Positions 22,092 through 35,700 of a stretch of 64,000 nt of DNA are shown piece by piece. Each line of letters opens with the position of its first letter. Positions within the stretch are counted from its first letter, which is position 1. Below the pieces are notes generated by a model. The model saw nothing but the letters and a program-made list of their open reading frames with translations, searched no databases and was not told the origin of the DNA. Where the stretch lies: the NCBI RefSeq assembly GCF_036370855.1, contig NC_088099.1, positions 142,989,017-143,053,016 on the forward strand, in the 5' to 3' direction. This stretch comes from Dromaius novaehollandiae (Eukaryota; Chordata; Aves; Casuariiformes; Dromaiidae). Position numbers and translations under genes: made by a program.

Positions 22092-25000
22092 AAGAAGGAG
22101 TATTTGCTGTGAGTTGAGGATTCAAAGCTTTGCCTTCAGAAAAATATTCTCTTCTATGCTAGTAAAGTGCAGTTCTAGCCACCATAAAAGATTCTACCAA
22201 GAGCATCACATGGTTCCAAATTCGTATTTTCCTACCTTCCAAATCACTTTTGCACAGTTGGAGAGTCTTTTTAAGCTCTCCATCTTGCAAGTTAAAGCAG
22301 GTTGAGTTTGCAGTATTAACATCTTTCAACTACAATTCCAAAAAAGATTATAAGCAAACAATCCAATTGAATAAATACAGTAACATAGGCTCCAAGTATA
22401 TTTTCACAGCTGTATATCGTTTCCAACATCAGTATAACAGACAGCTTTTTCTGAATACATAAGAGAAAAAACATATTTCAACTCTGACGTTACAGCTTTT
22501 CTGATCACTTTCCAGATCAGGACAGTATTTTAAAGTGATTAAATATCTAAAAAAGTATTTAAATGATAAAAAGTTTGTTTTTCTTTCAAGCAAAGAGGGT
22601 TCTCTTTGCAGCTAAAAACAAAACAAAGGGACATTTTCTAGTTATTGTACCTCTATTGTCATCACAGACCTTTATAACATTATACATACTAACATTATTC
22701 AAGAGACTATCTGTACTATATAAAAATTATGTTGAGATACTTCACAAATGAGCTGAAGAAGTTAAAAGGGTATATACATCCTTCTGTCACTAATAAATAG
22801 AACAAGTTAAGAGTTACTGGATTTTTTTAGAAAAATCAAAGCATACCTTGAGAGAATCAAAATGTCTTCTGCAGCATACTTTGGAAGAGTCAGGACTAAC
22901 TTACATTTTATAATGAGAGTCCAGACTACAGCACTCAACTTTTTCTGAGAGAATTAAATACCACATTTGTAAGAACTAAGACACAGTAGCAAACAAAATA
23001 ACATACGTGGGTCCTTCATCTGTGTAATAGTTCTAGAGTCAACAAGTCATCGAGGGTCGTGAAGTGACAGAGATGAACTATGTCTTGTTAACAGAAACTT
23101 TTGTAAACTATACAGGAAACCTAAAGCTGAGGAAAGTTTACCATCCCATTAAAGTACATCCTTTCACCAGTACAACAGCCATCCTCCTTCATGACATCCA
23201 ATTATCAAGGCTTTTGATCCTACACACTCAGTGACATCTGACACATCAGGACCACATGATCCCACAATAGCGCTATAATTCTAAATATATACAATGACAA
23301 AGCTGGACACCGTTATTTGAAAGATCATAATATGTACAACACTAGACACATGCCCCATTCTGCATGTATGGCTCGACCCAGCCCAGCTTGGCCTGTGCTC
23401 TCTCCTGCATCAGTCTAGTGCACCTGCACAGCTGATTCACTCCACTAGCAGTACTCTCCTCAGCGACACTACTCATTCCTCTCATCTAACAAGTTGCCAA
23501 AGCAAGTCAGAAGGAGAAGGGACAAGGAATTCTTTGCTTCTGGAAATAGCAGGGGTGAGAAAAGGGGTGCTCTCTGTGAGAAGCCCAGGTGAAAAGGCGG
23601 AGGCTACATCCTCCTTCGTGCTGTGGCCTCAGCTGCTGGGGTGAAGTACCCCAGAGCAGAATCAGAGAGAGAGGGTGAAACCCAGGCTAAGAGCCCTCCG
23701 ACACTGCTGACCTCCCACACACAAGGCTATGGTGTAACAATGCCTGGTCATACTGTATTAATGGTGTTGGTATTAGCAGGTATCAGGAAAAATTAATGGG
23801 GAATTGGTTGCCACTGGCACAATATGATCTATGTTATGAGGCTTCTTTGTTTAGGGAAACACTAACTGAATTCTCTCATATAGTGGGCCTCCACAGGAGG
23901 TCGACTGCACAGCAACATTTTGGAACAAGACAAAGTTCCCTCTTCTTCTAATGACTTAGGTGCATTATCCTCCTTAACCCATGCCAAACTCGGTGAATCC
24001 ATTGCACCCTGCATTCTCCTATGCTTCACTGAACCCTGGCACTATAAAACACATAGCCAAGTTTACTGTAAACTCCACACAAGGAGATATTGCTGCAGTT
24101 TATGAGTGTACTTGAAGCATTTAAGTCTTGCTTTTGTTTCGATTTGACTAGGACTTGAAGAAACTTTGGAATGGCTGTTGGAAAAATAAGAGGAACTAGT
24201 TCTGGCAGCAGCAGCGAGCAAACACTCAAGTAAAAAACAGAACAGCCATAACAGAAATCCAAGGCTCCTATTCTGTAAAAGGGATGGATGCTGCATTTTC
24301 ACGTTTTCCACTAAAACATAAATAGCCCTTAAGGTTTCCATAGATGAGATCAGCCAAGGAAGCAGTTACATTTTCACAATGACACAATCATTCTCTGCAT
24401 TGCACATTTGGAAAAATCAGCTTACTGTTAAAAATCTAAACACCTTTTCTTAGAAAAAAATCTTTAATGGGCAGTGAATAATTGCTTTTAACAAGTTTTC
24501 CAATCTTTAAGATAGTTTTCAAAAACTTGCCGTGAAGACTTCGTATTAAGACTACTAGTCTACTGCAAACAAAACTGAAGGTACGAACACCTCACAGGTA
24601 GACCTGTAGCAAATCTTTTTTTCTGCTTAAACAAAGTGCGGTACTTCTTGATTCCTTAGTATTAAAGGCAAAACCAGATTTATTCTATTGAATAAACAAG
24701 ATCTTTTTCTACTGCTTAAAGTGAACAGAAAAAGATAGAAGAGCTGTAACGTCCAGGAATCACTAAGCTAGCAGGTTTCTCCTTCTTTCTTCCCCACCCC
24801 CCATCCCCTCTTTGTCCATGTGGTTGGTTTTCCTCAAACACTGTTCCATTTCTAGTAGCCGGTGGAAATAAGATGATTCACTGTTTCAGGCACCTACTGA
24901 ATGGAGGGTTATATGAAATGGGCGGGGGGGGGGGAAGAGTGCTGATACACAAAAGACTGACAGTGATCTCATCTACACATTGCCCCAGTCAGTTGCACTG

Positions 25001-26278
25001 ACTAGTTTTAGTATCATGGCTTTTTTAAGTTCCCAGGCAGATTTTCAAATACATACAATGAGAAAAGGCTTGGCATAAGAGTTTTACAAGCTTGTTCGTA
25101 TGTTTATGTTAAAGAGAATGGGGTGTAAGATCAGGACTAGAGGAAACAGAGAACAAGAAGCAGGGAAAGGAGAAGTGTCACAGAACAGTAAGAAAAACAG
25201 AAACGATGCTAGCCAGCCAAAAAAAACAAAACAAAAAAACCCACATAGTGATCCTTATAAAATGAAAGCCATGAAGTTTAAAGGACAGTCATTCTATGGA
25301 AGGACCACAGAGCAAAGCAGGAAATACCAAGGATTCACATTTTCTAAGTACATTAATAGCTATTTAACAGTAAATTATTATTGTGTTTCTTGAACAGCAA
25401 ATAATGGAATATAGTCTTCCTTCCACTGTGGTGAATTTATTCTCTCTTTAGATCAAGGAGTATTTGTAAAATGCCAAGCCTTGGCATCTCAGTAGTTTAC
25501 AAGACCTACCATTGGTCTCATTTTGGCCTTAACAGTGGAATATCAGCTACAAGGATACTGTCAATTTATGAGCTGCGCCCTGCCCTGAAAAGGCTCACCT
25601 ACATTGTCACTTTGGCTGTAGGTGTAGTTCTAAAATACTGCAAGTGTTATTATATGACCATTCGAGAACTCCAGTCCAATCCAGACAGGAATCTCATCAT
25701 ACTAAGCACTGTTGGTATATGGATATAGCCCTAACCTAAGACCCTGCAGTCTGAAACACTGTATTTTGAAAACTAAGTTACAGGGGGGGAAAAAAAACCC
25801 AAAGAAACAAACAAAGGAGTTGCACTAACTTGTGAGTTTCTTAAGCACGCTAGCAGAAGCGAGTTTAGTTCAGCCATGAGATAACATGACTAAAAGCTAA
25901 AGAAAACCCTAGGGGTGCAGTTCAAATTCTGAAGTACATGGCTAACAGCCTGATGATTAAACCTCTTATTTCATCTGCTTTGCTTATGCTTGCAAGTGAC
26001 AACATTAATTGAAGCAGAGAACCTACAACAGAAGATAGTCAACTTTCTGTTGGGGCTATCAGCTATCATCTAACCTTCCTCACTCCCAAAGAACATCAAC
26101 TGCATTAGTCCAATAAAATTCTCTCAGATTTCTTTGCTTTTACATTTTAGGACAGCAACGCCATAGAAAGACCCTTCTGCCCCTCCCCTCCCCCCAAAAG
26201 TTTGAGTATAAAACAAAGAATAAGCAATATGAACAGAGATGTGAACTTTTGTTTACTCTTACATCCCTAATAACAGGG

Positions 26279-26304
26279 TTTTTTTTTTTTGGGGGGGGGG
26301 GGGG
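26279..26304. repeat. T12-G14 homopolymer junction
   Basis: Twelve T are followed immediately by fourteen G within intron 1 of ATP6V1C1. It is low-complexity sequence, likely unstable and hard to sequence. Confidence 0.9.
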
Positions 26305-28230
26305 TAAAGTGCTATTGAATAGAATTTGTTATAGCATAGTTTCATCTAATTACTAACAGGCTGTTAGCTATTTTTGTTATCCCAATTATTTCTGAGGTAC
26401 ACACACAAAAAAACAGAAATATCCATAAATGGATACCTGCATTAATAAATGGAATTGTCTACAAAGAATACATCAATTTAAAAACATCGTACACATAACA
26501 CAAACATAGATTAGCCAAGCCAAATTGCACAAGGTATTTTTCTCCTAAATGTCCATCCAATACCACATCATGCAATGATACTAAATGAGCAGAAACTACG
26601 GTCCTAGTTCTGTTGAGTATGGGTAGAATCACCTAACCATGACTTAAGGAGTGAAATTGCTTCTGAAACATCATTGTAAGTATTTGCTGGCAAACTTCAA
26701 CAAAATGTGTTTGCTATACAGGTGGAAAAAAAAGCCCCTAAAGCTAGGAAAAGGAAAAAAAGCAAAGTTTATTCAAAAAAAAAAAAAAAAAAGAAAAAAA
26801 AACTTCTCTCAACAAACAACTCTGAACTGAAGTTCAGAACTTTTGGGAACTGCTTCTGGAATACCAAGTTTATATACTGCATTTAGCTAGCTACATTGAT
26901 ACTTTTAATACTACAGATTACGAAGTTATCATTTTAATATGGATCAACTGAAGTTCCAAAAGTTCAAAAAAATTATTTTATAAAACCAGTAATGTTTTGA
27001 CCTATCTTCATCTTGTTTAGTACTCACAAAGAACATGTATTCTCATTTATAAGGGCTTAATATTAGAAATTTATTAGAACATACTTAGATTCCACCACTA
27101 AACAGCAGCCCAGTGAATTTCCCTTGACACTCTTCTAGAAGCATATCTGCAACGTAATATTAAGATATAATAAAATCTCTCATATGCCATTAAAGAGACA
27201 GATTTAAGTAACGTAGATACATTACCAAAATGTTCTGCTAGATAGCAAGCACAGTTTGGCTATAAAATACACTCAAAATATTTCAATCTCTTGATGCATT
27301 TCCCTAGAATTCCTCTTTTTAATACCTAACTAATAGCTGAAATAAGTTCAATATACTATGAAAAATGTATTTTGCATTACTATCCATAATTGATGCTTAG
27401 TTTTTGTACTATTAGGAAAATCGACAATAAGAGAAAAATTGTTTTCCAAAGAAAAAGCTTTCACGCAATATGTCACATCCAAGTAACAACATCTCTAAAC
27501 TGATGTTTCAATTGTGTATTTAGGAGCAGGGAGAGCGATATCGAAACGGTCTCAACTAACATGCCTTGTATTGCATTTTGCAAGAACAACAAGGCTTTAG
27601 GAGGAGGGGAATATTGTTTATTCTTTCCTGTTTAGTTCAACTATTTCCTAACGCGACTTAGGAGATCCCCAACATCCCGCAATTCATTAGGCCCTTCAGA
27701 TGCTCTTTCTTCGAGCTTGTTCTCAGAAATCCCCTCTGCTGCTCGGTGCCGGCCTTCGCTGCCTCACCGCGCCATAAACAGCGGTCACCACAACGAGGAA
27801 GCGGGAGCTGCGCCCAAGATTTCACAACAGGGCTTTCGTACGCCTTGGGCAAGCAACACCCGGGGACGCGGCGGGGGCCCCGCACGGCGCCGCCGACCGG
27901 CACCCCGGGGATCAGGTCACGGCTCCCGCAGCGCCGGCGCTCCGCACCTGCCCCCGCCGGTCTCGGTCTCGCCCTCGCGCTTCTCCCGCCTCTCCCAAAA
28001 GACGAACCCGCTCCCACCCCCGGCAGCAACAGCGACAGCGCGGCCCCGCCGCCGGCCCGCGCGCGGAGCGGCACCCTCGGGGACGCGGCGGCCCGGCAGC
28101 GCGGGCACCCGCGGTGCCGCCGGGCCAGGCCGCAGCTGCCGTCGCTCCTCCTCCCCCGCCGCCGCCGCCGCCACACACCGGCCCGGCCCGGCCCTCCCGC
28201 GCTCCCGCGCCGCGGCGGCCCCGCACTCAC

Positions 28231-28310
28231 CGAGGCCGGGCACGGGGGGGAGGCGGCTCCCAACGGCTTTACCCGTCACTGCTCCATACCCCGCCGCCGC
28301 CGCGCGCCGC
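28231..28310 (-). other. ATP6V1C1: ATP6V1C1 non-coding exon 1 (5' end approximate)
   Basis: A strong donor reads CCTCG then GTGAGTGCGG on the minus strand, with the last exon base at 28231. It lies in the CpG island upstream of exon 2, whose leader needs a 5' partner. The start is not marked by a TATA box; I place it near 28290-28310, between the donor and the CLEAR element. If transcription starts above 28287 the leader includes a minimal upstream frame, ATG GAG CAG TGA (28287-28276). Confidence 0.7.
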
Positions 28311-28328
28311 CCGCACGCCGCCGCCCGC

Positions 28329-28338
28329 GTCACGTGAC
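28329..28338. promoter_or_regulatory. CLEAR element GTCACGTGAC (TFEB/TFE3/MITF site)
   Basis: The palindrome GTCACGTGAC matches the 10-bp CLEAR consensus exactly. Genes of the lysosomal network, including many V-ATPase subunits, carry this motif near their starts and are induced by TFEB under starvation or lysosomal stress. It lies about 100 bp upstream of the exon 1 donor, at the expected place. Confidence 0.88.
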
Positions 28339-28345
28339 GCGACCA

Positions 28346-28355
28346 GTCAGCTGAC
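28346..28355. promoter_or_regulatory. Second palindromic E-box GTCAGCTGAC
   Basis: A perfect 10-bp palindrome with the same GTCA/TGAC flanks as the CLEAR site 17 bp away but a CAGCTG core. It may be a diverged CLEAR copy or a separate E-box. Confidence 0.6.
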
Positions 28356-28740
28356 GCCACCGCAGCACCGGTCACGAGGCAGCGGAGCGCCGGGGGCGGG
28401 GCGAGGCGCTGGCGCTGGCGCGGGAGGGGGGCGGGCGCCGGCCCGGCCCGGCCCGCTGGGGGCGCTCGCAGGGGCCGCGGGTTCGAGACCGGGGGCGGCC
28501 GCGCCGGCTTGGCCCGCTGTGTGCGCAGGGCGGGCAGGGGCCTGGGCGTGGCAAGGCAGCAGCGGCGGTGTCTCGGGCACGACCGGCCTCCTTGAGGAGC
28601 CGAGCCGAGCTGCCGCAGTGCCCGGGCCCCCGCGGGTACCGGCCCCCTCGGCCCCAGCCGCCTTAAGGCCTGACGGGCACCGGCCGCCTCAGCAGGGCCC
28701 GGCAGGGATGGGGTGGCCTGTCCCTGCTGAGGGCCCTGGG

Positions 28741-31700
28741 GCGTCCCGGTTCCTGCAGGAAAAGGGAGCAAGTCGGAGGGAGTGCAGACGTTGGCGTTTC
28801 CTGACTGAAAATACAGGTTTTAAACTGTGCAGTTCCATCTGGGAATAAAATCCTGAAGTTTAACGTTATATATATATATTTTTTTGCCGCAGCTCGTTTC
28901 TCTAGCGGTTAAGGTACAAGTCACGGCATCCAGCAGCGAGCAGTCAGCACCCAGCCCGGCCCCCGCAGCCCCCCGGTTGGCCCCTGCAGGGTGTCGGTGC
29001 AGCGCGGTGCTTCCCGGCCAGTGAAAGACTTTGTACAGAAGACAACATGCATGCAGATGAAGAGCAGAAAAGGAGGGATTTAGAAAGAGGCTTTGCTCAA
29101 GTTTTACTTCGGCACTGAAGCCTGTTTTTCTTACCTTGCGCTGTAATTGCTAAGTGAAAACAAGATGGAGGTGTCCAGGTTGTAAATTGCTCGATAACTA
29201 GGAAAGCCAGTTCCTTCTGTTGTGTGAAACTGCCCATCGTCTTACTTCACGTTATTGTCTGGAGAAAGGAGGAACCTTAAACAAACATCAAACCCCTCCT
29301 TCCTATTTTTTTTCCATTTTTCTTCAGGTAAGCACCAGTCAGGGCCATCCTATAGCTGGAGGTGAGTTCCGGAACTCCCTTTCACTGGCAGCCCAGAGGA
29401 GGCACAGATGGGATGGCAGATACCAAAAAGGTGACTTCACATAGTCCCAGCACAGCAAGTTATGTGATTTCATATCTCTGGGAGCAACTCCAGTCCTCTA
29501 GCCCAGTGCTTTTCATCGCCTTAAATATTTACAGGTCTAGCTGCCCCAAGCTTTGTTTAGTCAAGTTCAAAGTATGTGTATTGTCAAACATCTCCCAGTG
29601 CGGCAAGTCAGTCTTCCTTTAACCCGTTAGCCATTTGTGTCGCTCTTCGATCACCAGAGCAATCACCGGTCTTTTAAAAATGTTCCCGTTACTGAACGGC
29701 CCACAGCCATTTATATTATTCTAGACTTGCTCCTACTGGTACAATTTTGTTAGACAGACGTTCTTTGTATCAGTATAAAAAACGTATTCTAAGATAATGT
29801 AGAAAAATAGAAAGTTACCCAAATTAAAAGCAGGCAAACTTAAATATCTGCATTACAAATTCCAGCAAGAATCATTTGTTAATAGCTGAATTATTAACAG
29901 TCCGTTTTCTGTGGGAATTCATATGAAACTTAGCAATAGGCACATTTACTCCTTAGTACTGCTAGCTGTTTCTTGAAAATGTAGCGCTATATGGCATATA
30001 TCAATGCTAACTTACAAACGCAAGTCATTATGTTATTTATGGAACAAGATAAGATTTTTTTGAGCGAGCCATAGCTCCAAGGTACTAGACGGAAACTCGG
30101 CATTGACCTCTGTGAATAAACATAGCAGTTATCAAATGATACTGTAAAGTAAGTACTTAACAGAGGAATAGTGAGCATTTCTAACCTGCATGACGACAAC
30201 GTGCTTGTGAAACTGCAGGGGGACTCTGAGGACAAGGATCTACGATCTGCCAGTTAAAGTCCACCTGCTAATGTGGTTGTTTTTGTAATGATATCTGTGA
30301 TTTGATTAATTAAGATTAAAGATGTGCAAAGCAGGCCTGTAGGCAATCTGTAACTCTTCACTAGAAAACAAAAAAGGGAAAAAAGAATTAGCACCCTCGG
30401 AATAGACACACAGTAACAGTGAGCTACAACAAGGTCTTTAAGCAACCTGTCAGTGAGAAACCCAAGCCACGCTCATAGTGATTGTAAGTGATATCATGGA
30501 AAAGACTATAAAGAAATGTTTTTTAAAACCAGAGCAACTATGATCTAAGTGGGTATATGATAGATGAAACAGATACATTCACTAATATTTTTATAAATAC
30601 ACTTACCTGTGACATCAGGGTATCTCATCTGGTCTGACAGGGCTGTTTTTATGAAGACTCAACAACCTGAAAGAAATAGCATATACTTTTTTTTTTTCTG
30701 CTGAGAAATGCATTCACTGAAGGTTCATTTGGAGAGAGGGGAACTGTAGTGGGTCTTTTTGAACTCAATTTTTTTCTGTTGTGTTTTTTGAAAAATAATT
30801 ATCTGTTTAAGTTGTCACATAGAAATCTAATACAACAATCCAAATTTTTGTCAAAGGCGGCCTTGGATCAGCTCTGCATACATTCAGCTTTAGGCCTGTA
30901 TTCAACTTTAAAAATCTGAATAACTCATTTTTGTTTAGGAAACACGCACAAGGTAAATGCAGTTTGACGTGAGTGTGCACAGAGGTAATTGCAGATAGAA
31001 ATACTGGGCCCATAGGATCAGGAGAACTTATCTAGAAGTTAAGCAACAGGCAGCAGAAAGAACAGTGGCAGGGCTGCCCCTGGTTTTACCCACTGCAGAA
31101 AGTGATAGCGCTTTTAGATTTGGAGAGTGAAAATAACACATGAGATGGGTCATGGAAGCAGCTGCTGCATTTCAAAAATCCTGGCAATGAGCGTGACACT
31201 AGCCAGGGCTGGAAACTGCTGCAGCCAGACTAATCCCACAGCGCGCACATGACCCGAAGCATGTGTCCTGTACCCGGTGGTGACGGGGAGTCCCCAGCCG
31301 CCCGCGCTCTCCTGGGGTGCCTGGTAGCCTTGGCCAAAAAGCCCATCCCGGGCAGATGTCAGAAGCCATTCGAGGACTGTGTCCCATGGAAGCCCCGCCG
31401 CTTGCTTAGTGAGTCGAGGTTTCCTTTCCCCAGCCCCTCACAGTGATGAATGTTTCCAAATTAAAAGTGGTGAAAGGATTTCAGCTTTTCATTCTACTGC
31501 AATGACTCTTGACATCTCCAAGCATTTCTTAGGGAAAACAGAGTTTATTTGAATTGTGGAAATAGAGGTTTTGTTTGAACTGTGAGTATTCCCCCCATTC
31601 TCTTGCTATTTATTAGTTTTGATTTGTTGCCACCTTTTCTTTTCTGTAGTGATCTGTGCAGAGCTATATTTTCTTCTGTGATACATGGATGACGCATACA

Positions 31701-32639
31701 ATGTCGCCTGGCAGAGACGGTGAAGATTTCCCCTGCTTTCTGGTGTTCTCTGAGACATGCTCCTCACAAGCTGTACAGACAAAAGGGCTTCCTGAAGACA
31801 ATTACCACCAGTTTTAATAAGATCAGGGTTTTGCTGACAGTCTTTTTAATGAGTCGGTAGGATTTTTGTATTCTGGTGATACAGATACTAAAATAAAGAT
31901 TCGCTACAGCTTGCAGGGGTAAAGGCCTAAAAGTTGAAAGTTATATTTTGTAAAACCTGAGTGAATATCTGTAGATCAAAAGTAAATCAAAAGATAAAAA
32001 TATTGCAATATATGTAACACAATATTCAGTTACACAGCATTCAAATATCTCAAAAATCGCAAGTACAATGGGGCAAGATGATGTTGGTATGGTGGAAACT
32101 GCAATATAAGACCTGAGCCTCCAGCCTCTACCAGTTTCGCTGGTAGGAGAATGAGAGAGACAATGTTGTTTTGCCAAAGACATTCAAAGCATTTTGAGAT
32201 AAAAAGGGTGATGCTCAGTTCTCGGTTCTCTTTGCTGCTCTCTGGTCTGAGATTAGAAAGTGTAGAGAAGAAATAAAGTGATATTACTTTGTTAGTTACT
32301 TTTATTTTTCTTGAAGGTGGTGATACAACTTTTGGATGCATTTTAATAAAAGATGCCCATCAAAGCACATTGCATTTTAATCTTTCTTGATGTTGCCTGG
32401 GAGACACAAGCCTTAAGATTAAAATTTAAATCTTTGAAAAAATATATTTGCAAACTGGAACACAAATGGCTTATTTTCTCCAGTCAAGCTTTTTGATAGA
32501 AAGGAGATAGATTTTCTTCTCTGTTTTAAAACTGCCTCCCTGAAACTGCTTTCAACTTCAGATCAAGGACTTGAGGAAACTAATTAATCTGAATTTACAA
32601 GAAAATCCTGAATTTGTGTAATCTTTAGTTTCAGATCTG
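28741..32639. other. Intergenic, ATP6V1C1-proximal
   Basis: No convincing coding exon. It contains a short TA repeat near 28868-28880, a juxtaposed acceptor-donor motif on the plus strand at 29301-29333, and ordinary AT-rich sequence. Short open frames here lack homology that I recognise. Confidence 0.55.
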
Positions 32640-32649
32640 TTGAAGTCAC

Positions 32650-32705
32650 TATATATATAAATATATATATATAATATGTATATATGTATATTTATGCATA
32701 TAAAC
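32650..32705. repeat. TA-rich microsatellite
   Basis: Interrupted runs of TATATA with ATGTATATATGTATAT elements. Simple repeat in intergenic DNA. Confidence 0.85.
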
Positions 32706-35700
32706 ATTTAATTATTTTATACTATGTGGGCAGCATCTTCAGGACAGGTGCAGAAAGACTTAAGCCTACTTAAAAGCCTTTGGGGCAGGATGCACTCTGA
32801 TGGACTTTGAAATCTATGTCCAAAGCCATGTCTCATATCAAGAAGAGGAAGATTATGAAGACCATTTTCACATCGCAAGTAAGTGTTTCACCCAGACAGC
32901 AGCAAGTCCTGCCTTGCTGTGTTTAGTGCGGGAGAGAGTCCCTTGAGTGCCCTACTGATTCAGGCTGTGGAGCTGAGATGCTTGGGAGTGCGGCTGATTT
33001 ATGGAATGGGCACCAGGAAGCTCAGCACTGTCATGAATCTGTGTTCCAGAGCCTCTGCTGATACCGCTAAGCTGACAGGGGTTTATTATGCCACCATAGC
33101 GACAGGCCTGGATTTACCAGAGGGGCTTAGCAAGGCTGCAGCCTCGTACTGTTAGCAGTGCCTGGGTCGCGTGACACATTTCAGCCACGAGGCTACACAG
33201 CACTTCTATCCACACATGTGCCATGCTGAGTTTTGTGTTAGTCCCTCTCTTGAAAAGCCTTAAATCAGACAGTGTGCTCTTTGGCTGGCATTCCTGCGGT
33301 TACAGCAGTTTGGCTGACGGGGCTGCACCAGCAGAACTTTGCAGGTGCACCATGTTTCAGGCAGTTACACTTTTGTCCGGCAGCAGAAGTCTAGGAGCCC
33401 GGGGAAGGTCTGTCAGCAGAAGGGTTGGATGCCTTGGGCCTTGTATGAGCAGCCAGGCATGAGCTCTGTGGACACCAGTGATGCTAGATGTTAATTCACT
33501 GTAATTAAATGGCTGAACCCCACTGTGGATCTTTGATGGTTTAAATGACCATGTAGTTCTGATTATTTTTTCTTTTTTCTGCTTTTAGTATTACTAAATA
33601 AAAAGTCAGTTTAGGTAGTTTCAGTGTCATAGAATAGTATTTCAATGAATTATGTCTGTGTAGTCTGAAAGATGGAAGCAATATGTAACCACAATAGTAA
33701 TAGCAATCATGGATTGGCAAGTTAGATTTTATGAAAGATTTTGAAGACACAAGTCACAATAAAGCACTAATTGTTACAGTCGCACGTCCAGGTCTGTAAG
33801 CACTCATTTGAGCAAGTTGGGCATACCTTGTGCCTTTCTGGGTGCTACCTTTGAACACAGAAGTTGCTGACTAGGATATAGATAATACAGGTTACTACAT
33901 GAGTGTTTCTGATAGGGGAAACAAAAGGTCCATCTCATTTCTGTACAACCAAACAAGAGTTTCCTCTCATTGGAACCCTTTGGTTATAATCCTGGCCAAA
34001 TTAGTTTCTCGCCACAGCATTATGTTAGAAACAATATTAGGGCACAGTCTGATAAGAAGCTGTTTGGCAGCAGTGCCAGCTTACAAAGTCATCATCTGCC
34101 GCCTCTGTCCTTGGCTGCTGGTCCCTGCCCTGTGTTATCTCCCCTTCTGCCCGGGACTGCGCTAGCACGAGCTTTCTGTGGTCGCACAGGGGACTGGGCT
34201 GCTGGGCTGGGGAGCTGCTGTGGCTGAAAAACAACGCTTTATTTTTCCCAGATATTTTTCATCTGAATCCATTCCTTAACCTGGTTTACTGCGTGGCTGC
34301 ATAAGTGTTTGTGCCAGCACTCGGAAAGTCAGAGCTGGGGTGAGAGTGAGAGACTCAGATAGTACAAAAACAATGAACTGTTAAGATGGTTTATGCTGTA
34401 CTTTCAGTACATTCACTGAATGGATAAACATGTCCTCACACAAATAAAATTATGTATGTGTTTATTCTTTATAGCATTTAAGCCCCTGAAATCAGTGAAA
34501 TGCATGATAAAATGTTAGCTACCACAAAAATTCTTTCAAATACAAAACTCGTACAAATTATATAATGCTTTTATCATTACTTAAAATTTCTGATAGAGGG
34601 CAGTGTTAGTACAACTCATCTTGTGATTCCTGCTTCTGTCCTCTTTTTTTCTCTCGGTCTATAAATGCTGGTATGCTTGGCTCTTTACAATGCAGGAAAG
34701 CAAATACATCTGTCTAGGTTCCTGGAGTCTAATTTTGCCCAGCATACCTCCCAGGCAACTACACTGACAGTGTGATACTCACATAGCACTGCCTGTTTAT
34801 TTTTAATTTGACAAAAGGGCAGTGATTTATCTGCAAGTGATTTTAGACATTTACGCATACTCTCCAAATAATAGCAGATAGTCTTCCCTCTCTTCTCACA
34901 GCTTAAAAAGCTTCCTCTGCTAGTGGGCATATGAACTAAGCAAATGCTAAAATCCAGGCAGTGCACTGAAGTGGTCCGTGGGGGCAATACAGTGAGAATT
35001 AATAAAATCAGTTAAAACCAGCCAAAGCCTCTGTCCAAAGCACAGCCAAATCTCCATTAGGCTTGCTGACCTGTGGCTCCGTTTGCTCCGGCTTAGGGAA
35101 GCCGCAGGTGAAGGCAGCAGTCATCAGATTGCCCGTTATTGCGAGTGCAGAAGCAGCCTTGTCTTTAAGCTGGTATTGGAGTGGAAATGCCGCTCGGTCT
35201 GATGTCTCGTTTTAAGTACTTCCGTGGCCTGTGTCAGTACACCTTTAGGTCATTCAAACATTGGGAGTTTTCTCATAGCTGTTGTGGCTGTAACACTTCC
35301 TTTGGATAAGCTGAGGATCTCCAGTGTACTCTGAAATAAGCTTTAGCTAAGTCTTAGACATAGAAACAGGCCTTATTTTGAAAATGGTGAATGATTCTAG
35401 GAGAAGACTTTTCTTTGCTGTGTTTAAAGAAATATGAAGTTAAATCCAGTCACACTAAATCAGCTGCAATACTTCCACCAAATGTGCTTGGGATACAGTT
35501 TAAGCATTTCAAAATTGCAGTCTGTGCATGTGCAGCAGGTGATTTTTAACAGTGAGGTCCAGATAATCATTCACAGCTTCAAACTTGCTAACAGCCACAA
35601 GCCGTGTCACAGATGAGTTTTTACAACTGTATATCACTGTATTCATTTTCATAAAAGGAGGACCTGAAACATAACCAAACTACTGTTGTGCATTAGCCAA

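Larger units (their letters stand above)
22059..28230 (-). other. ATP6V1C1: ATP6V1C1 intron 1
   Basis: This intron of 6172 nt separates the non-coding first exon from the start-codon exon. It holds homopolymer runs: G13 at 22079-22091, G11 at 24924-24934, T12 followed by G14 at 26279-26304, and A-rich tracts near 26775-26802. Its first 500 nt lie in the CpG island. I see no coding exon or known repeat family. Confidence 0.85.
27700..28740. promoter_or_regulatory. ATP6V1C1: CpG island over the ATP6V1C1 promoter
   Basis: About 1 kb of very GC-rich sequence dense in CG dinucleotides, in contrast to AT-rich flanks on both sides. It contains the donor of exon 1, the CLEAR element and GC boxes such as GGGGGCGGGGCG near 28391. 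No TATA box is visible near the expected start, which is typical of a housekeeping promoter with dispersed initiation. The apparent open frames here come from the low stop-codon content of GC-rich DNA. Confidence 0.92.

Noticed and set aside
27658-28848. Several 200-280 codon open frames on both strands around the ATP6V1C1 promoter
   Set aside because: They overlap one another in all frames in CpG-island DNA where stop codons are rare. The exon structure of ATP6V1C1 explains the locus.
30600-30640. Minus-strand CACAG then GTAAGT donor-like site upstream of ATP6V1C1, as an alternative first exon
   Set aside because: A good donor alone is weak evidence. There is no promoter-like composition upstream and no way to link it to exon 2 from sequence.
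31199-31446. Short open frames on both strands near 31.3 kb
   Set aside because: Unpaired with splice sites and without family resemblance; the length is expected by chance in moderately GC-rich DNA.
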